This document shows, piece by piece, positions 16,515 to 25,475 of a stretch of 64,000 bases of DNA; position 1 is the first letter of the stretch; each line of letters opens with the position of its first letter. Origin of the DNA: Candidatus Eisenbergiella merdigallinarum (GTDB lineage: Bacteria; Bacillota; Clostridia; Lachnospirales; Lachnospiraceae); the NCBI GenBank assembly GCA_019119355.1, contig DWXE01000046.1, positions 1 through 64,000 of the forward strand, in the 5' to 3' direction. The position numbers and the translations under genes were made by a program. The notes beneath the pieces are model-generated. The model was not told the DNA's origin and did no database searches. It was given only the letters and a program-made list of their open reading frames with translations.

Positions 16515-17291
16515 ATGGAAAGTTTGGACAGGACGGAACTGGATTTTTTGCTGCGCGACAGCGTGGAAAACGGCTTTCGCGGCTTCGCCGTTTCCTATCA
16601 GCCTCAGATACGGACGGGCACCGGGAGGCTGTACGGCGCGGAGGCTCTTGCCAGATGGCGCTGCGCCAGATTCGGAAACGTGGGCCCGGACGTCTTCATT
16701 CCCATGATGGAAGAAAACGGAAAAATCGTGGAGCTTGGGAAATGGATCTTTCGGAAGGCCGCGGAGCAGTGTCAGAAGTGGCGGGGGATTCAGCCGGATT
16801 TCCGGATGAGCGTCAACCTTTCCTGCCGTCACCTGGAAAAGGCCGATATGAAGCAGTTCGCCCGGATCACGCTGCAGCGGCTGGGGCTCCCCGCCCGGAA
16901 CATGATGGTGGAGCTGACGGAGTCCTGGCCCGTTTCCGGGGGAAAAGAAGGGGAGGAGCTGGTGTTCGGCCTGCAGGAAACGGGGATGGGGCTGGCCATG
17001 GACGACTTCGGAAGCGGCTACTCGTCCCTGCTGTCCCTGCAGAAGTTTCCCTTTCAGCTGGTCAAGATCGATAAGGATTTTGTGAAATTCGCCGCGAAGG
17101 ATGGCGGGCAGGACGATTTCGTCCCCTCCCTCACGCGGCTCTGCCACAGCGTCGGACGTCAGGTCTGTCTGGAGGGGGTAGAAACGGGGGAGGAATACGA
17201 GGCCGTGCGCCGGCTGGGCATCGAGGTGATGCAGGGCTATTATTTCGGCCGTCCGGTCCCCGCGGAAGAGTTTGAACGCCTCTATTTATAA
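16515..17291 (+). CDS. Stand-alone EAL-domain c-di-GMP phosphodiesterase
   Basis: A 258-residue cytoplasmic protein that is little more than one EAL domain. All residues expected for catalysis are visible in order: the EAL signature (GAEALARW), SVNLS, the glutamate in VELTES, DDFGSGYSS, the lysine in LVKIDKDF, EGVE and the final Q in QGYYFGRP. It should therefore cleave c-di-GMP to pGpG. The start at 16515 has GGGAGGGG upstream; an in-frame ATG at 16317 would run through the divergent riboswitch and is rejected. It is divergent from pelD across about 300 bp, so it probably lowers the signal sensed by the riboswitch and by PelD. Confidence 0.92.
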   Translation: MESLDRTELDFLLRDSVENGFRGFAVSYQPQIRTGTGRLYGAEALARWRCARFGNVGPDVFIPMMEENGKIVELGKWIFRKAAEQCQKWRGIQPDFRMSVNLSCRHLEKADMKQFARITLQRLGLPARNMMVELTESWPVSGGKEGEELVFGLQETGMGLAMDDFGSGYSSLLSLQKFPFQLVKIDKDFVKFAAKDGGQDDFVPSLTRLCHSVGRQVCLEGVETGEEYEAVRRLGIEVMQGYYFGRPVPAEEFERLYL

Positions 17292-17327
17292 ACGGCATGG
17301 GGTTTTGAGCGTAGTCCGCCAAAAATC

Positions 17328-17356
17328 TTGAAAGCTGTGCGGGATTTTGTTATTAT
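17328..17356 (+). promoter_or_regulatory. Promoter of the GGDEF-to-Hpt gene run
   Basis: TTGAAA (17328-17333) and TATTAT (17351-17356) are 17 nt apart. The predicted start near 17363 precedes the GGDEF gene and separates it from the EAL gene. Confidence 0.65.
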
Positions 17357-17384
17357 CCTATTAGCAGACGGAGAAAATCGATCT

Positions 17385-19022
17385 ATGGAAAGGAAAGCTG
17401 TCATGCAGGGGAAGGGGAATTGTATTTTAAACGGGGAGAAGAGCTTTCAAACGGAGGGCAGGGAGCAGCGGGCATCGTCGCTCGCTGTCATGGCGGAACG
17501 GATCCGGGAGCAGTTTATTCCGGCAGGGATGGAACGGGACTTTGTGGAAGAGGCTGTGAGGATCAACCGCGTGGTGATGACGGCCATCGCCTTCTTCGCC
17601 ATCGGCGCGGAGCTCTTCAACGTGACGCGGGTCCTGTTTCTGAGCCAGTCCGGGCTTCAGACGCAGAACAACCGGATCTATTTTTCGTTCTATTTGCTTT
17701 TGCTGGCGGTGAGCATCGGATATCTGGCCGCGGACAGGCTGCTGAAGCTGAAGATCCGGGCGAGATACGGGATGGCGCTTGCGTTCATGAGCGTTTTCCT
17801 CCTGTGGCAGACGCTGTTTTATATGTACGATATCAGCAGATCCATTTCCCTGGGGAAAATCATGGCGGTCACCACGCTGGTGGCTTTCTCGGCGGTGAGC
17901 GTGATGAAGCCGCTGTATGCGGTGTGCAATCTGCTGCTGAATTTCGGCCTTCTGATCCCGTATACATATGCGGCGTGCGGCAACGACTCGGGCGTCCTGA
18001 TCAACTATTCCCTGATGGCCGGGACCTGTTTTATCATCTATTTCGTCCGCTTTCACGATATCCGCACGGAACTTTTACAGAAACAGGAGATCGTCAATAT
18101 CAGCCATCAGCTGGAGGAGTCCCGGAAGCAGTTCAGCCTCAGCCGGGAGCAATATGCTCTGATCCTGCAAAAGAGCAATTTCATCACCTTCGAATGGGAC
18201 ATTGCCGGGGGAGAAGTGCGCTTCTCCGAAGAGTGGAAGAAAGTGTTCGGCAAGGAAGGGAGGATCGCGGACGCGGAAAAATTCATCCGGGAAGGCCGGT
18301 CGCTGAAGCGGCAATACAAGACGGAAATCCTTCAGTGTATGGAGAGCCTGCGCAACGGGGAGTCCTGTGTGAAGCGGGACCTTCTCCTTCCGGTAGCGGG
18401 CGGGGCGGAGCGCTGGTTTGAGCTGCATCTCATCCTGCAGCCGGACGAAACGGGAGCGCCCGTTGTGGGAGTCGGAATGCTCTTCGATATCATGGATCAG
18501 AAGCGCCGCATACTGGAGCTGGAAAAGGAACTGGAGACGGATAATTTTACCCGGCTTCTCAACAAGACCGCTCTGGAAAGCTACGGAGTCCGGAAGATGG
18601 GGGAGCTGCGGCCGGGCGAGCGGCTGTACATGCTCATTCTGGATATGGATAGTTTTAAACGGATCAACGACAATTTTGGACATCCCTGCGGGGATTATGT
18701 ATTGAGGCAGGTGGCGGGACTGATGCGGGATCCAGCCCCGAAGGGCGCCAGGGTAGGCCGCCTGGGAGGCGACGAGTTCGGCGTCCTCCTCGCCACGTCG
18801 CGAAGGAAAGAGGAATTTCTGCAGTATGCGCAGAAGCTGGTGGAGGAAGTGCGGGACATCAGATGGCAGGATCTCGACGTGGAAGCCAGATGCAGCATCG
18901 GCATTTCATCGCTGGGAGCGGGGGAAGGAAACTGGGAGAAGCTATACGGCGACGCGGACAGGGCGCTGTATATGGCAAAGCGCGCAGGAAAAGACTGCAT
19001 GCGCGAGTTGGAAGCAGGTTGA
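17385..19022 (+). CDS. Membrane diguanylate cyclase (GGDEF) without I-site
   Basis: A 545-residue protein. About six hydrophobic segments lie between residues 65 and 235. A coiled-coil linker and a PAS-like domain follow (FITFEWDIAGGEVRFSEEW), then an intact GGDEF domain near the C-terminus (RLGGDEFGVLL). The catalytic signature is perfect, so c-di-GMP synthesis is expected. The inhibitory RxxD that normally lies five residues before the signature is absent (the positions read PKGA), so product inhibition through this site is not predicted. The ATG at 17385 follows the promoter found at 17328-17356; another in-frame ATG at 17403 is possible. Confidence 0.9.
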   Translation: MERKAVMQGKGNCILNGEKSFQTEGREQRASSLAVMAERIREQFIPAGMERDFVEEAVRINRVVMTAIAFFAIGAELFNVTRVLFLSQSGLQTQNNRIYFSFYLLLLAVSIGYLAADRLLKLKIRARYGMALAFMSVFLLWQTLFYMYDISRSISLGKIMAVTTLVAFSAVSVMKPLYAVCNLLLNFGLLIPYTYAACGNDSGVLINYSLMAGTCFIIYFVRFHDIRTELLQKQEIVNISHQLEESRKQFSLSREQYALILQKSNFITFEWDIAGGEVRFSEEWKKVFGKEGRIADAEKFIREGRSLKRQYKTEILQCMESLRNGESCVKRDLLLPVAGGAERWFELHLILQPDETGAPVVGVGMLFDIMDQKRRILELEKELETDNFTRLLNKTALESYGVRKMGELRPGERLYMLILDMDSFKRINDNFGHPCGDYVLRQVAGLMRDPAPKGARVGRLGGDEFGVLLATSRRKEEFLQYAQKLVEEVRDIRWQDLDVEARCSIGISSLGAGEGNWEKLYGDADRALYMAKRAGKDCMRELEAG

Positions 19023-19026
19023 AAGA

Positions 19027-21345
19027 ATGAAGAAATCGAAATCGAAAGAAAAGGCCACGCAGAGGCGGCCGGGAAGAATGGCGGCAGCGGCGGCGATCGT
19101 CAGCGTGGTTCTTCTGGCCGGAGGATGCCTGACCTATTTCCTGCTCCAGGACATCCTCAGCAGCACCACGGAGTCCAGGATCCGGGCGTCCGCGGCGGAG
19201 TACAGAAGCAATCTGCTCAGGCTGGTGGAAGGGGATATCCAGATCCTGCAGACGCTGGAGAGCCTCTGGGAGGAGGACGACCTTCCGGATGAGGGAAAGC
19301 TGACCGAAAAACTGTACCAGGTGGCGGAGGAAAACGGCTTTCCCGGTATGGCCTATTTCCGGGGAGATACGGGAATTGTGGTCAACCGGGGACAGGAGGC
19401 GCAGAACGGGGCGAAATTTGAAGCCATGCCGGAGCCCATGCAGGAAGCGCTCAGGCGCGCCGGAAAAGGAGAGACGGCGGTATCCGATATTTATGACAGC
19501 GAAAATATGGGAAGGGAGATTTTCGTGGTGTGCGTGCCGGTGACGGAAAAAGACGGGGTGCGCGGCGTGCTGGCCGCGGCGGATCCGGCTGCGCGGATGG
19601 AGGAGCTGTTTGAGGCGCAGTTTTTCCCGGAGAGCTACAGCTTCGTCCATCTGATCGGAGACGACGGCAGATACCTCGTCCGTTCCCGGGAGGGAAAACT
19701 GGCGCAGGAGATGGAATCGATCTTCGAAAATCCCTACCTGTCGGAGAAGATGAAGGGGAGAATCCGGACGGTGATGGAGCAGGGCGCAAGCAGTATGCTC
19801 ACCACCAGGGCCAACGGTAAGAAGTATAAGGTGTTGCTGGAGCCGGTAGGGCTCAACAACTGGTATCTGTTCTGCTCGACCTCCATGAAAGAGGTGGTGG
19901 GATCCGTTTACTGGACCATAACGGGGACGCAGGCGATGATCCTGGTGATTCTGGCCGTCTGCCTTCTGATCGTCAGATCCGGATACCGGATGCTTCGAAA
20001 CAGCAACAGGCAGCTTCAGCAGGCAGCCTATGTGGATCCGCTCACCCAAAGCTGCAATTTGTCCGGCTTTTTAAAGCGGATCGAGGAGACCTGCGACGAG
20101 GAGCCGGAATTCAGCGTGGCCGTCCTGAACATCTATCAGTTCAAATTCATCAATGAAATTTTCGGGAGACAGCAGGGGGACCGGCTACTTCGATATATCG
20201 GGAAGCTCATTCAGGAGGAACTGAAGGAGGGGGAGTTTTACGGCAGGGACGCGGGAGATTTTTTCTACCTGTTTCTCCTGGGCACGGACCGGGGAAAAAC
20301 GGAAGAAAGAATGCACGGGATCATGGACAAAATCAAAGCGGCTCCGTCCCTGCAGCGGAGCAGCTACCATATGCTGTTTTACTGCGGCGTGGCCGATACG
20401 CAGGGACAGGAAGGAAACGGGGATCTCTCTTCCCGCCTGATGACTCAGGTGATGTTTGCCCTGGACAAGGCGAGGGAAACCCATCAGGACAGCGTCTGGT
20501 TTTACGACATGCAGCTGCACGAGAGGGAGAAACGGGAGAACTATATCGAAAGCCATATGCATCAGGCGCTGGAAAAAGGGGAGTTTCGCCTGTATCTGCA
20601 GCCGAAGATGAGGCTGAAGGACAAAAAACTGGCCGGTGCGGAGGCGCTGGTGAGATGGGTTACGGAAGACGGGACCATGATGTTCCCCGGCGATTTTATC
20701 CCCCTGTTTGAGAAAAACAGCTTCTGCACCCGCCTGGACCTGTACATGATGGAGTGCGCCTGCCGCCACATCCGCGGATGGCTGGAACGGGGGATCGCGC
20801 CGGTTCCCATCTCCGTCAACCAGACCAGGCTGTTGTTCTACGAGACGGATTACCCGGAAAAACTCCGGGAGCTGGTGGACCGGTACGAGATCCCGGCGGG
20901 GCTCATTACGCTGGAAATCCTGGAAGGGCTGGCCGTGGGGAACGTGGAGGAGATGAACGAAAAGATCAGCCTGCTCCAGAAGGAAGGCTTCCGGATCTCC
21001 ATGGACGATTTCGGATCGGGATACTCGTCCCTGAATATCCTGGGCGCCCTGAATATCGACGAGTTGAAACTGGACCGGGCCTTCCTGACGGAAATGGCGC
21101 AGGGAAACAACCTCCGGCAAAAGACCGTCATGGAAATGGTGATCGCCCTGACGGGCCGGCTTCGGATTACCACGGTCGCGGAGGGCGTGGAGACGGAGGA
21201 AGATGAGCGGCTGATCCGGGAGCTGGGCTTCGATATGGGCCAGGGCTACTATTACAGCCGGCCCGTCAGCGCGGAACAATTCGACAGAAGATTTATGGAA
21301 ACGGGAGCAAAACGCGGACATGAAAACAATGCGAAAGACGAATAA
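19027..21345 (+). CDS. Cache-type sensor with degenerate GGDEF and active-looking EAL
   Basis: A 772-residue protein. A membrane segment at residues 18-42 and a second one near residue 300 flank an extracellular Cache/PAS-like sensor domain. A GGDEF-type domain follows whose signature has decayed to DAGDF, so it is probably a regulatory domain. The C-terminal EAL domain has the full set of catalytic motifs (GAEALVRW, SVNQT, LEILEG, DDFGSGYSS, LKLDRAF, EGVE, QGYYYSRP). The protein should be a phosphodiesterase tuned by an outside ligand. It starts 4 nt after the cyclase gene and its 3' end overlaps the kinase gene by 26 bp, which points to one transcript. Confidence 0.88.
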   Translation: MKKSKSKEKATQRRPGRMAAAAAIVSVVLLAGGCLTYFLLQDILSSTTESRIRASAAEYRSNLLRLVEGDIQILQTLESLWEEDDLPDEGKLTEKLYQVAEENGFPGMAYFRGDTGIVVNRGQEAQNGAKFEAMPEPMQEALRRAGKGETAVSDIYDSENMGREIFVVCVPVTEKDGVRGVLAAADPAARMEELFEAQFFPESYSFVHLIGDDGRYLVRSREGKLAQEMESIFENPYLSEKMKGRIRTVMEQGASSMLTTRANGKKYKVLLEPVGLNNWYLFCSTSMKEVVGSVYWTITGTQAMILVILAVCLLIVRSGYRMLRNSNRQLQQAAYVDPLTQSCNLSGFLKRIEETCDEEPEFSVAVLNIYQFKFINEIFGRQQGDRLLRYIGKLIQEELKEGEFYGRDAGDFFYLFLLGTDRGKTEERMHGIMDKIKAAPSLQRSSYHMLFYCGVADTQGQEGNGDLSSRLMTQVMFALDKARETHQDSVWFYDMQLHEREKRENYIESHMHQALEKGEFRLYLQPKMRLKDKKLAGAEALVRWVTEDGTMMFPGDFIPLFEKNSFCTRLDLYMMECACRHIRGWLERGIAPVPISVNQTRLLFYETDYPEKLRELVDRYEIPAGLITLEILEGLAVGNVEEMNEKISLLQKEGFRISMDDFGSGYSSLNILGALNIDELKLDRAFLTEMAQGNNLRQKTVMEMVIALTGRLRITTVAEGVETEEDERLIRELGFDMGQGYYYSRPVSAEQFDRRFMETGAKRGHENNAKDE

Positions 21346-23890
21346 GGGGAAAAGCGGTTCGGGAAAGGTGCGCAGGGCGTTCGTGAAGGTCCGGCTGTAT
21401 GTGGTGATCTTCCTGTTCCTTCTGGCGTTGGGCCTGAACAGCTATGCGATTTTGCGCAGGTCGCTTCTGCAGAACGCTCAGGAGCTGGGGACCTCCCTCG
21501 CACGTGGATATGCCGCGGAGGAGAGCAGCAATCTGGTCGTGTTCGCGACGCTGATCTCCTTCGGCACGCTGAATCTGAATCAGCTGATTCACGAGGAAAG
21601 CCGGAGCACCCAGGAGCAGATCCTCTGGCTCCAGGAGTATTTCAAACGGCTGCAGGCCGTGGTGGGGGAGAACGTCATCGACCCCTACGCGGTCGTGGAT
21701 GGGCAGATCGTGGCGGCAAACCCCTGGGAGGGCGACGAAGATTATGAATATGAGCGGGCGGACTGGTACCGGATGGCGACGGAGGCCGATGGGGAGATCA
21801 TTTTTACGGACGTGTATACGGATGTGATCTACGGCAGGTCGGTGCTTACCATCGCCCAGGAATCCCCGTCCACGGGCGTGGTCATCGCCTTCGATATCTT
21901 TCCGGAGAATTTCCAGCTGGAATCGGACGTCCTTTCCCTTCCGGAGGGCTTTTCTCTGTATATGTGCGATAAGAACGGGACGCTGGTCTGGTGCGAGACA
22001 AATCTGGAGGAACATTCCCCGGAGGAAATACAGAATTATGTCCGGGAGCTGGCGCAGATGGGGCAGAGGGGGGAACTGGATGAATACGACGTTTTCGTGC
22101 AGTCCCCGGATCTGGATAAGAGGGCGGCCTACTATCACGAGATGTCCAACGGCTGGCAGGTCATTCTCACCGTTCCCTACGACACGCTGCTGGGCAGCCT
22201 CGAACGCTTCAGCACGGCTTTCTTTTTCATCATGCTGGCCGGACTGATCGCCATCGTCTTCATCGCGTGGCGGGATCTCCGCCTGAACGGGCAGATCGAG
22301 AGGACCAACGAGACGATCCGGGTGCTGGGGAATTCCTACTACGCCCTCTACCGGGTGAACTGCGCGAGGGAAACCTATGAGATGATCAAGGGGTCGGATT
22401 ACGTGCGGAGCAGGATCCCGCAGACGGGCAGCTACGAACAGCTCTGTCGGGTGATGAGCGAAGTCATTGAGAAGGATGCGCTGAAGGAGTTCATGGAATG
22501 CTTTTCTCTGGAAAGCATTCAGCGCCTGGTGAAAAACCGGGTGAAGGATTTCGGCGGAGATTTCAGACGGCGGTTCGGGGATACCTACCACTGGGTGAAC
22601 ATCCGTGTGCTTTTCGATGAATCGCTGCTTCCGGAAGAAGCGGTTCTGTGCTTCCGGGAAGTGGATCAGGAAAAGAAGCTGCAGTTCGAGGAGCGCAGCC
22701 TCCTGGAAAATGCTCTGGAAAATGCCAGAAACAGCGAAAAAACGAAGCAGGCGTTTTTCAGCAACATGTCCCATGACATGCGCACTCCCTTAAACGCCAT
22801 CACGAGCCTGGCCGAGCTGGCGCAGACCAACATCGGGGATCAGGAAAAGGTGGCGGACTATCTGGCTAAGATCCGATTCTCCAGCGGGCAGCTGCTGAAT
22901 CTGGTCAACGATATCCTGGATATGTCACGCCTGGAGCAGGGGAAAATCGCCCTGGATTATCGGGAATTCAACCTGAGAAGGAGCCTGGAGGACATCACGG
23001 CGGCCTTCCGGCTGCAGGCCGAACGGGAGGAGAAGCGGTTTTCCACCGATTTCGAGATTCACAACGAGCGGATTCTGGGAGATAACTTCCGCATCAGCCA
23101 GATCCTGAACAACCTGCTTTCCAACGCCTTCAAATTTACGGGGAAAGGGGGAGAAATCTCCCTGCAGGTAAAAGAGTTTGAGAGCATGGGGAGCGTGAAG
23201 TATCAGTTCGTCGTGCGGGATACGGGTCTCGGTATGTCGGAGGAATTCCTCCCCCATCTTTTTGAGCCCTACGCCAGGGAGACCCGGTTCACCGCGCAGA
23301 AGATCAGCGGCACGGGCCTGGGGATGTCCATCGTGGAGAACCTGGTCAAGCAGATGAGCGGACAGATCGATGTGAAGAGCCGGCTGGGAGAGGGAACGGA
23401 GTTCACCGTAACCGTCCCCTTCGCGGTGGCGGAGGAAAAGGAAAATGCGGATAAGGCGGCCTGCGGGGATGCCGCGGGGAAGGAGGAGGTATTTTCCCTG
23501 GAGGGCAGAAAAGTGCTGCTGGCCGAAGACAATCTGATCAATATGGAAATCGCCACAGAAATTCTGACCATGCACGGCGTGGAGGTCATACCGGCGGAAA
23601 ACGGCCTGGAGGCGCTGGAAGCCTTTCAGGCGTCAGCCCCCTTCTCCATCGATGCGATCCTGATGGATATGCAGATGCCGCAGATGGACGGCTGCGAGGC
23701 CACGAGGCGGATCCGTTCCCTTCACAGGCCGGATTCAGGCCTTCCCATCATCGCGGTGACGGCGAACGCCTTCGCGGAGGATATCGCGGAAACCTCAAAG
23801 GCGGGAATGGACGCGCACATTTCCAAACCCATCGATTTTAATATTTTGTGCCGGACGCTGGAAACGCTGATATCGGGAAAGAGACCCTGA
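21320..23890 (+). CDS. Hybrid sensor histidine kinase (Cache - HisKA - HATPase - REC)
   Basis: An 856-residue protein. Membrane segments near residues 22-42 and 285-310 enclose an outer double-Cache-like sensor. A PAS-like region is followed by the H-box FFSNMSHDMRTPLNAI, the N-box ILNNLLSNAFKFT and the G-boxes DTGLGMS and GTGLGMSIV. A C-terminal receiver domain has LLAEDN, the phospho-acceptor Asp in ILMDMQMP, the Thr in VTAN and the Lys in SKPID. There is no Hpt domain inside the protein; one is encoded three genes later. The likely path is His to receiver Asp to the separate Hpt and then to the REC-HD-GYP protein. Confidence 0.9.
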   Translation: MKTMRKTNKGKSGSGKVRRAFVKVRLYVVIFLFLLALGLNSYAILRRSLLQNAQELGTSLARGYAAEESSNLVVFATLISFGTLNLNQLIHEESRSTQEQILWLQEYFKRLQAVVGENVIDPYAVVDGQIVAANPWEGDEDYEYERADWYRMATEADGEIIFTDVYTDVIYGRSVLTIAQESPSTGVVIAFDIFPENFQLESDVLSLPEGFSLYMCDKNGTLVWCETNLEEHSPEEIQNYVRELAQMGQRGELDEYDVFVQSPDLDKRAAYYHEMSNGWQVILTVPYDTLLGSLERFSTAFFFIMLAGLIAIVFIAWRDLRLNGQIERTNETIRVLGNSYYALYRVNCARETYEMIKGSDYVRSRIPQTGSYEQLCRVMSEVIEKDALKEFMECFSLESIQRLVKNRVKDFGGDFRRRFGDTYHWVNIRVLFDESLLPEEAVLCFREVDQEKKLQFEERSLLENALENARNSEKTKQAFFSNMSHDMRTPLNAITSLAELAQTNIGDQEKVADYLAKIRFSSGQLLNLVNDILDMSRLEQGKIALDYREFNLRRSLEDITAAFRLQAEREEKRFSTDFEIHNERILGDNFRISQILNNLLSNAFKFTGKGGEISLQVKEFESMGSVKYQFVVRDTGLGMSEEFLPHLFEPYARETRFTAQKISGTGLGMSIVENLVKQMSGQIDVKSRLGEGTEFTVTVPFAVAEEKENADKAACGDAAGKEEVFSLEGRKVLLAEDNLINMEIATEILTMHGVEVIPAENGLEALEAFQASAPFSIDAILMDMQMPQMDGCEATRRIRSLHRPDSGLPIIAVTANAFAEDIAETSKAGMDAHISKPIDFNILCRTLETLISGKRP

Positions 23891-23903
23891 AAGGAGAAAA
23901 CGG

Positions 23904-24986
23904 ATGGAGAACAGGAAGGACGAAGCCCGCGCGCTTCCCCGCACGATGCTGATCGTGGACGACGATATCATAAACAGGAGCATTCTGGAAAATATTTTTT
24001 CCCGCTATTACCGGATCGAAGAGGCGGAGGACGGAAGCGAGGGGCTGGAAAAGATTCTGAGCAATCCGGACAGGCTCTGCGCGGTCCTTCTGGATGTGGT
24101 CATGCCCCGGATGGACGGGATCCAGGTGCTCAGGCGCCTGCATGAAACGGGGCTGACGGACCGTGTGCCGGTTTTTCTGATCACCGCGGAGGCCAGCGAC
24201 AGCGTGATGCGGGAGGGGTATCAGCTGGGCGTCATGGACGTCATCGGAAAGCCGGTGATCCCCTATGTGGTGCTGCGCCGCGTGCAGTCCGTGGTGGAGC
24301 TGTTCGGGGCCAGGGAGCGGCTGAGCAACGTGGTGGAGCTGCAGCAGTCCGAGATCCTGGAAAAGGCGCGCAGGATCGTGGAGCTGAACCAGGGCATGAT
24401 CGAGGCCCTTGCGGCCGCCATCGAATTCCGGAACGGGGAATCGGGAGAGCACGTCAGGCGGATTCACGACATCACCGGGTACATGCTGAAAAATACGGAA
24501 ATGGGAGAGGGATTCGGGCCGGACGATGTGGATAATATCGCCCTCGCGGCCATCATGCACGACGTGGGGAAGATCGCCATTCCGGACGCGATCCTGAACA
24601 AGCCCGGAAAGCTGACGGCAGAAGAATTTGAGATCATGAAAACGCATACCGTGCAGGGGGAGCGGCTGTTGGGAACGATTCCTCAGCTGAGGGAGAGCGA
24701 GGCCTACTTTTACGCCTGCGATATTGCGCGCCACCACCATGAGCGGTGGGACGGCCGGGGGTATCCGGACGGGCTGAAGGGGGATGAGATCCCCGTATGG
24801 TCCCAGATCGTTTCCCTGGCGGACGTGTACGACGCCCTGACCAGCAAGCGGGTTTACAAGAACGCGTTCAGCCCGCAGCGGGCGCTGGAAATGATCCAGA
24901 ACGGGGAATGCGGCGTCTTTAACCCGCGCCTTCTGGACAGCTTTATGAAGGCGGAACCGGAAATCAGAAAACTGTATGAAAAATGA
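23904..24986 (+). CDS. Response regulator with HD-GYP c-di-GMP phosphodiesterase domain
   Basis: A 360-residue protein. Residues 10-130 are a receiver domain (MLIVDDD, phospho-acceptor in LLDVVMP, LITA, GKPV). A helical linker leads to an HD-GYP domain with HVRRIH, the HD pair in MHDVGKIAIPD, HTVQGE, HHHERWDGRGYP and SLADVYDAL. These are the metal-binding and GYP motifs of the second class of c-di-GMP phosphodiesterases. It starts 13 nt after the hybrid kinase, with AAAGGAG upstream. Phosphorylation of its receiver probably sets hydrolysis of c-di-GMP, so it is the output of the kinase and Hpt encoded around it. Confidence 0.92.
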   Translation: MENRKDEARALPRTMLIVDDDIINRSILENIFSRYYRIEEAEDGSEGLEKILSNPDRLCAVLLDVVMPRMDGIQVLRRLHETGLTDRVPVFLITAEASDSVMREGYQLGVMDVIGKPVIPYVVLRRVQSVVELFGARERLSNVVELQQSEILEKARRIVELNQGMIEALAAAIEFRNGESGEHVRRIHDITGYMLKNTEMGEGFGPDDVDNIALAAIMHDVGKIAIPDAILNKPGKLTAEEFEIMKTHTVQGERLLGTIPQLRESEAYFYACDIARHHHERWDGRGYPDGLKGDEIPVWSQIVSLADVYDALTSKRVYKNAFSPQRALEMIQNGECGVFNPRLLDSFMKAEPEIRKLYEK

Positions 24987-25002
24987 GAGGAGTGCGGGAA
25001 GA

Positions 25003-25353
25003 ATGGATAAAGAAAGACTGAAGGCTGCGGGGATCGACGCGGACGGAGCGCTGGAGCGCCTGATGGGGAGCGAGGCCCTGATGGCGCGCCTGTTTCGGAA
25101 GTTTCTGGAGGACGGGACCTTCGCTGCTCTCCTGGAGTCCGTAAATGCGGGAGAAAAGGAGGAGGCGCTGAAGGCTTCGCACACCCTCAAGGGCATGTGC
25201 GGGAACCTTTCCATGGACAGGCTGTACCGCCTGTTTACCGCACAGGTGGATCTGATGCGGAGCGAAGACTGGGATGGGGCGGCGGCCATGATGCCGCAGA
25301 TCAGCGCGGCGTATGAGGAAGCGGTTTCGGCGATCCGGGACTGCTTCGGGTGA
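25003..25353 (+). CDS. Stand-alone Hpt phosphotransfer protein
   Basis: A 116-residue all-helical protein with the Hpt signature ASHTLKGMCGNLS, whose His is the phosphotransfer residue. The start at 25003 is preferred because AGAGGAG lies about ten bases upstream; an ATG at 24976 overlaps the previous gene. As the hybrid kinase has a receiver but no Hpt, and the HD-GYP protein has a receiver, this small protein completes a four-step relay. A terminator follows after about 55 nt. Confidence 0.88.
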   Translation: MDKERLKAAGIDADGALERLMGSEALMARLFRKFLEDGTFAALLESVNAGEKEEALKASHTLKGMCGNLSMDRLYRLFTAQVDLMRSEDWDGAAAMMPQISAAYEEAVSAIRDCFG

Positions 25354-25408
25354 AGGGACCGCCGGTTTTTCCGGCACGGCACGAACAACAACGACAGCGC
25401 AGGGATCG

Positions 25409-25457
25409 AAAAAAGCCCGCGCCCCCGATTTTGTCTGTCGGGAGCGCGGGCTTTTTT
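25409..25457. terminator. Bidirectional intrinsic terminator between convergent units
   Basis: AAAAAAGCCCGCGC (25409-25422) is the exact inverted repeat of GCGCGGGCTTTTTT (25444-25457), and the inner bases CCCCGA/TCGGGA extend the stem. It serves the Hpt unit and the CheB-CheR unit that converge here. Confidence 0.93.
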
Positions 25458-25475
25458 GGGTAGATTTTGGTACGG

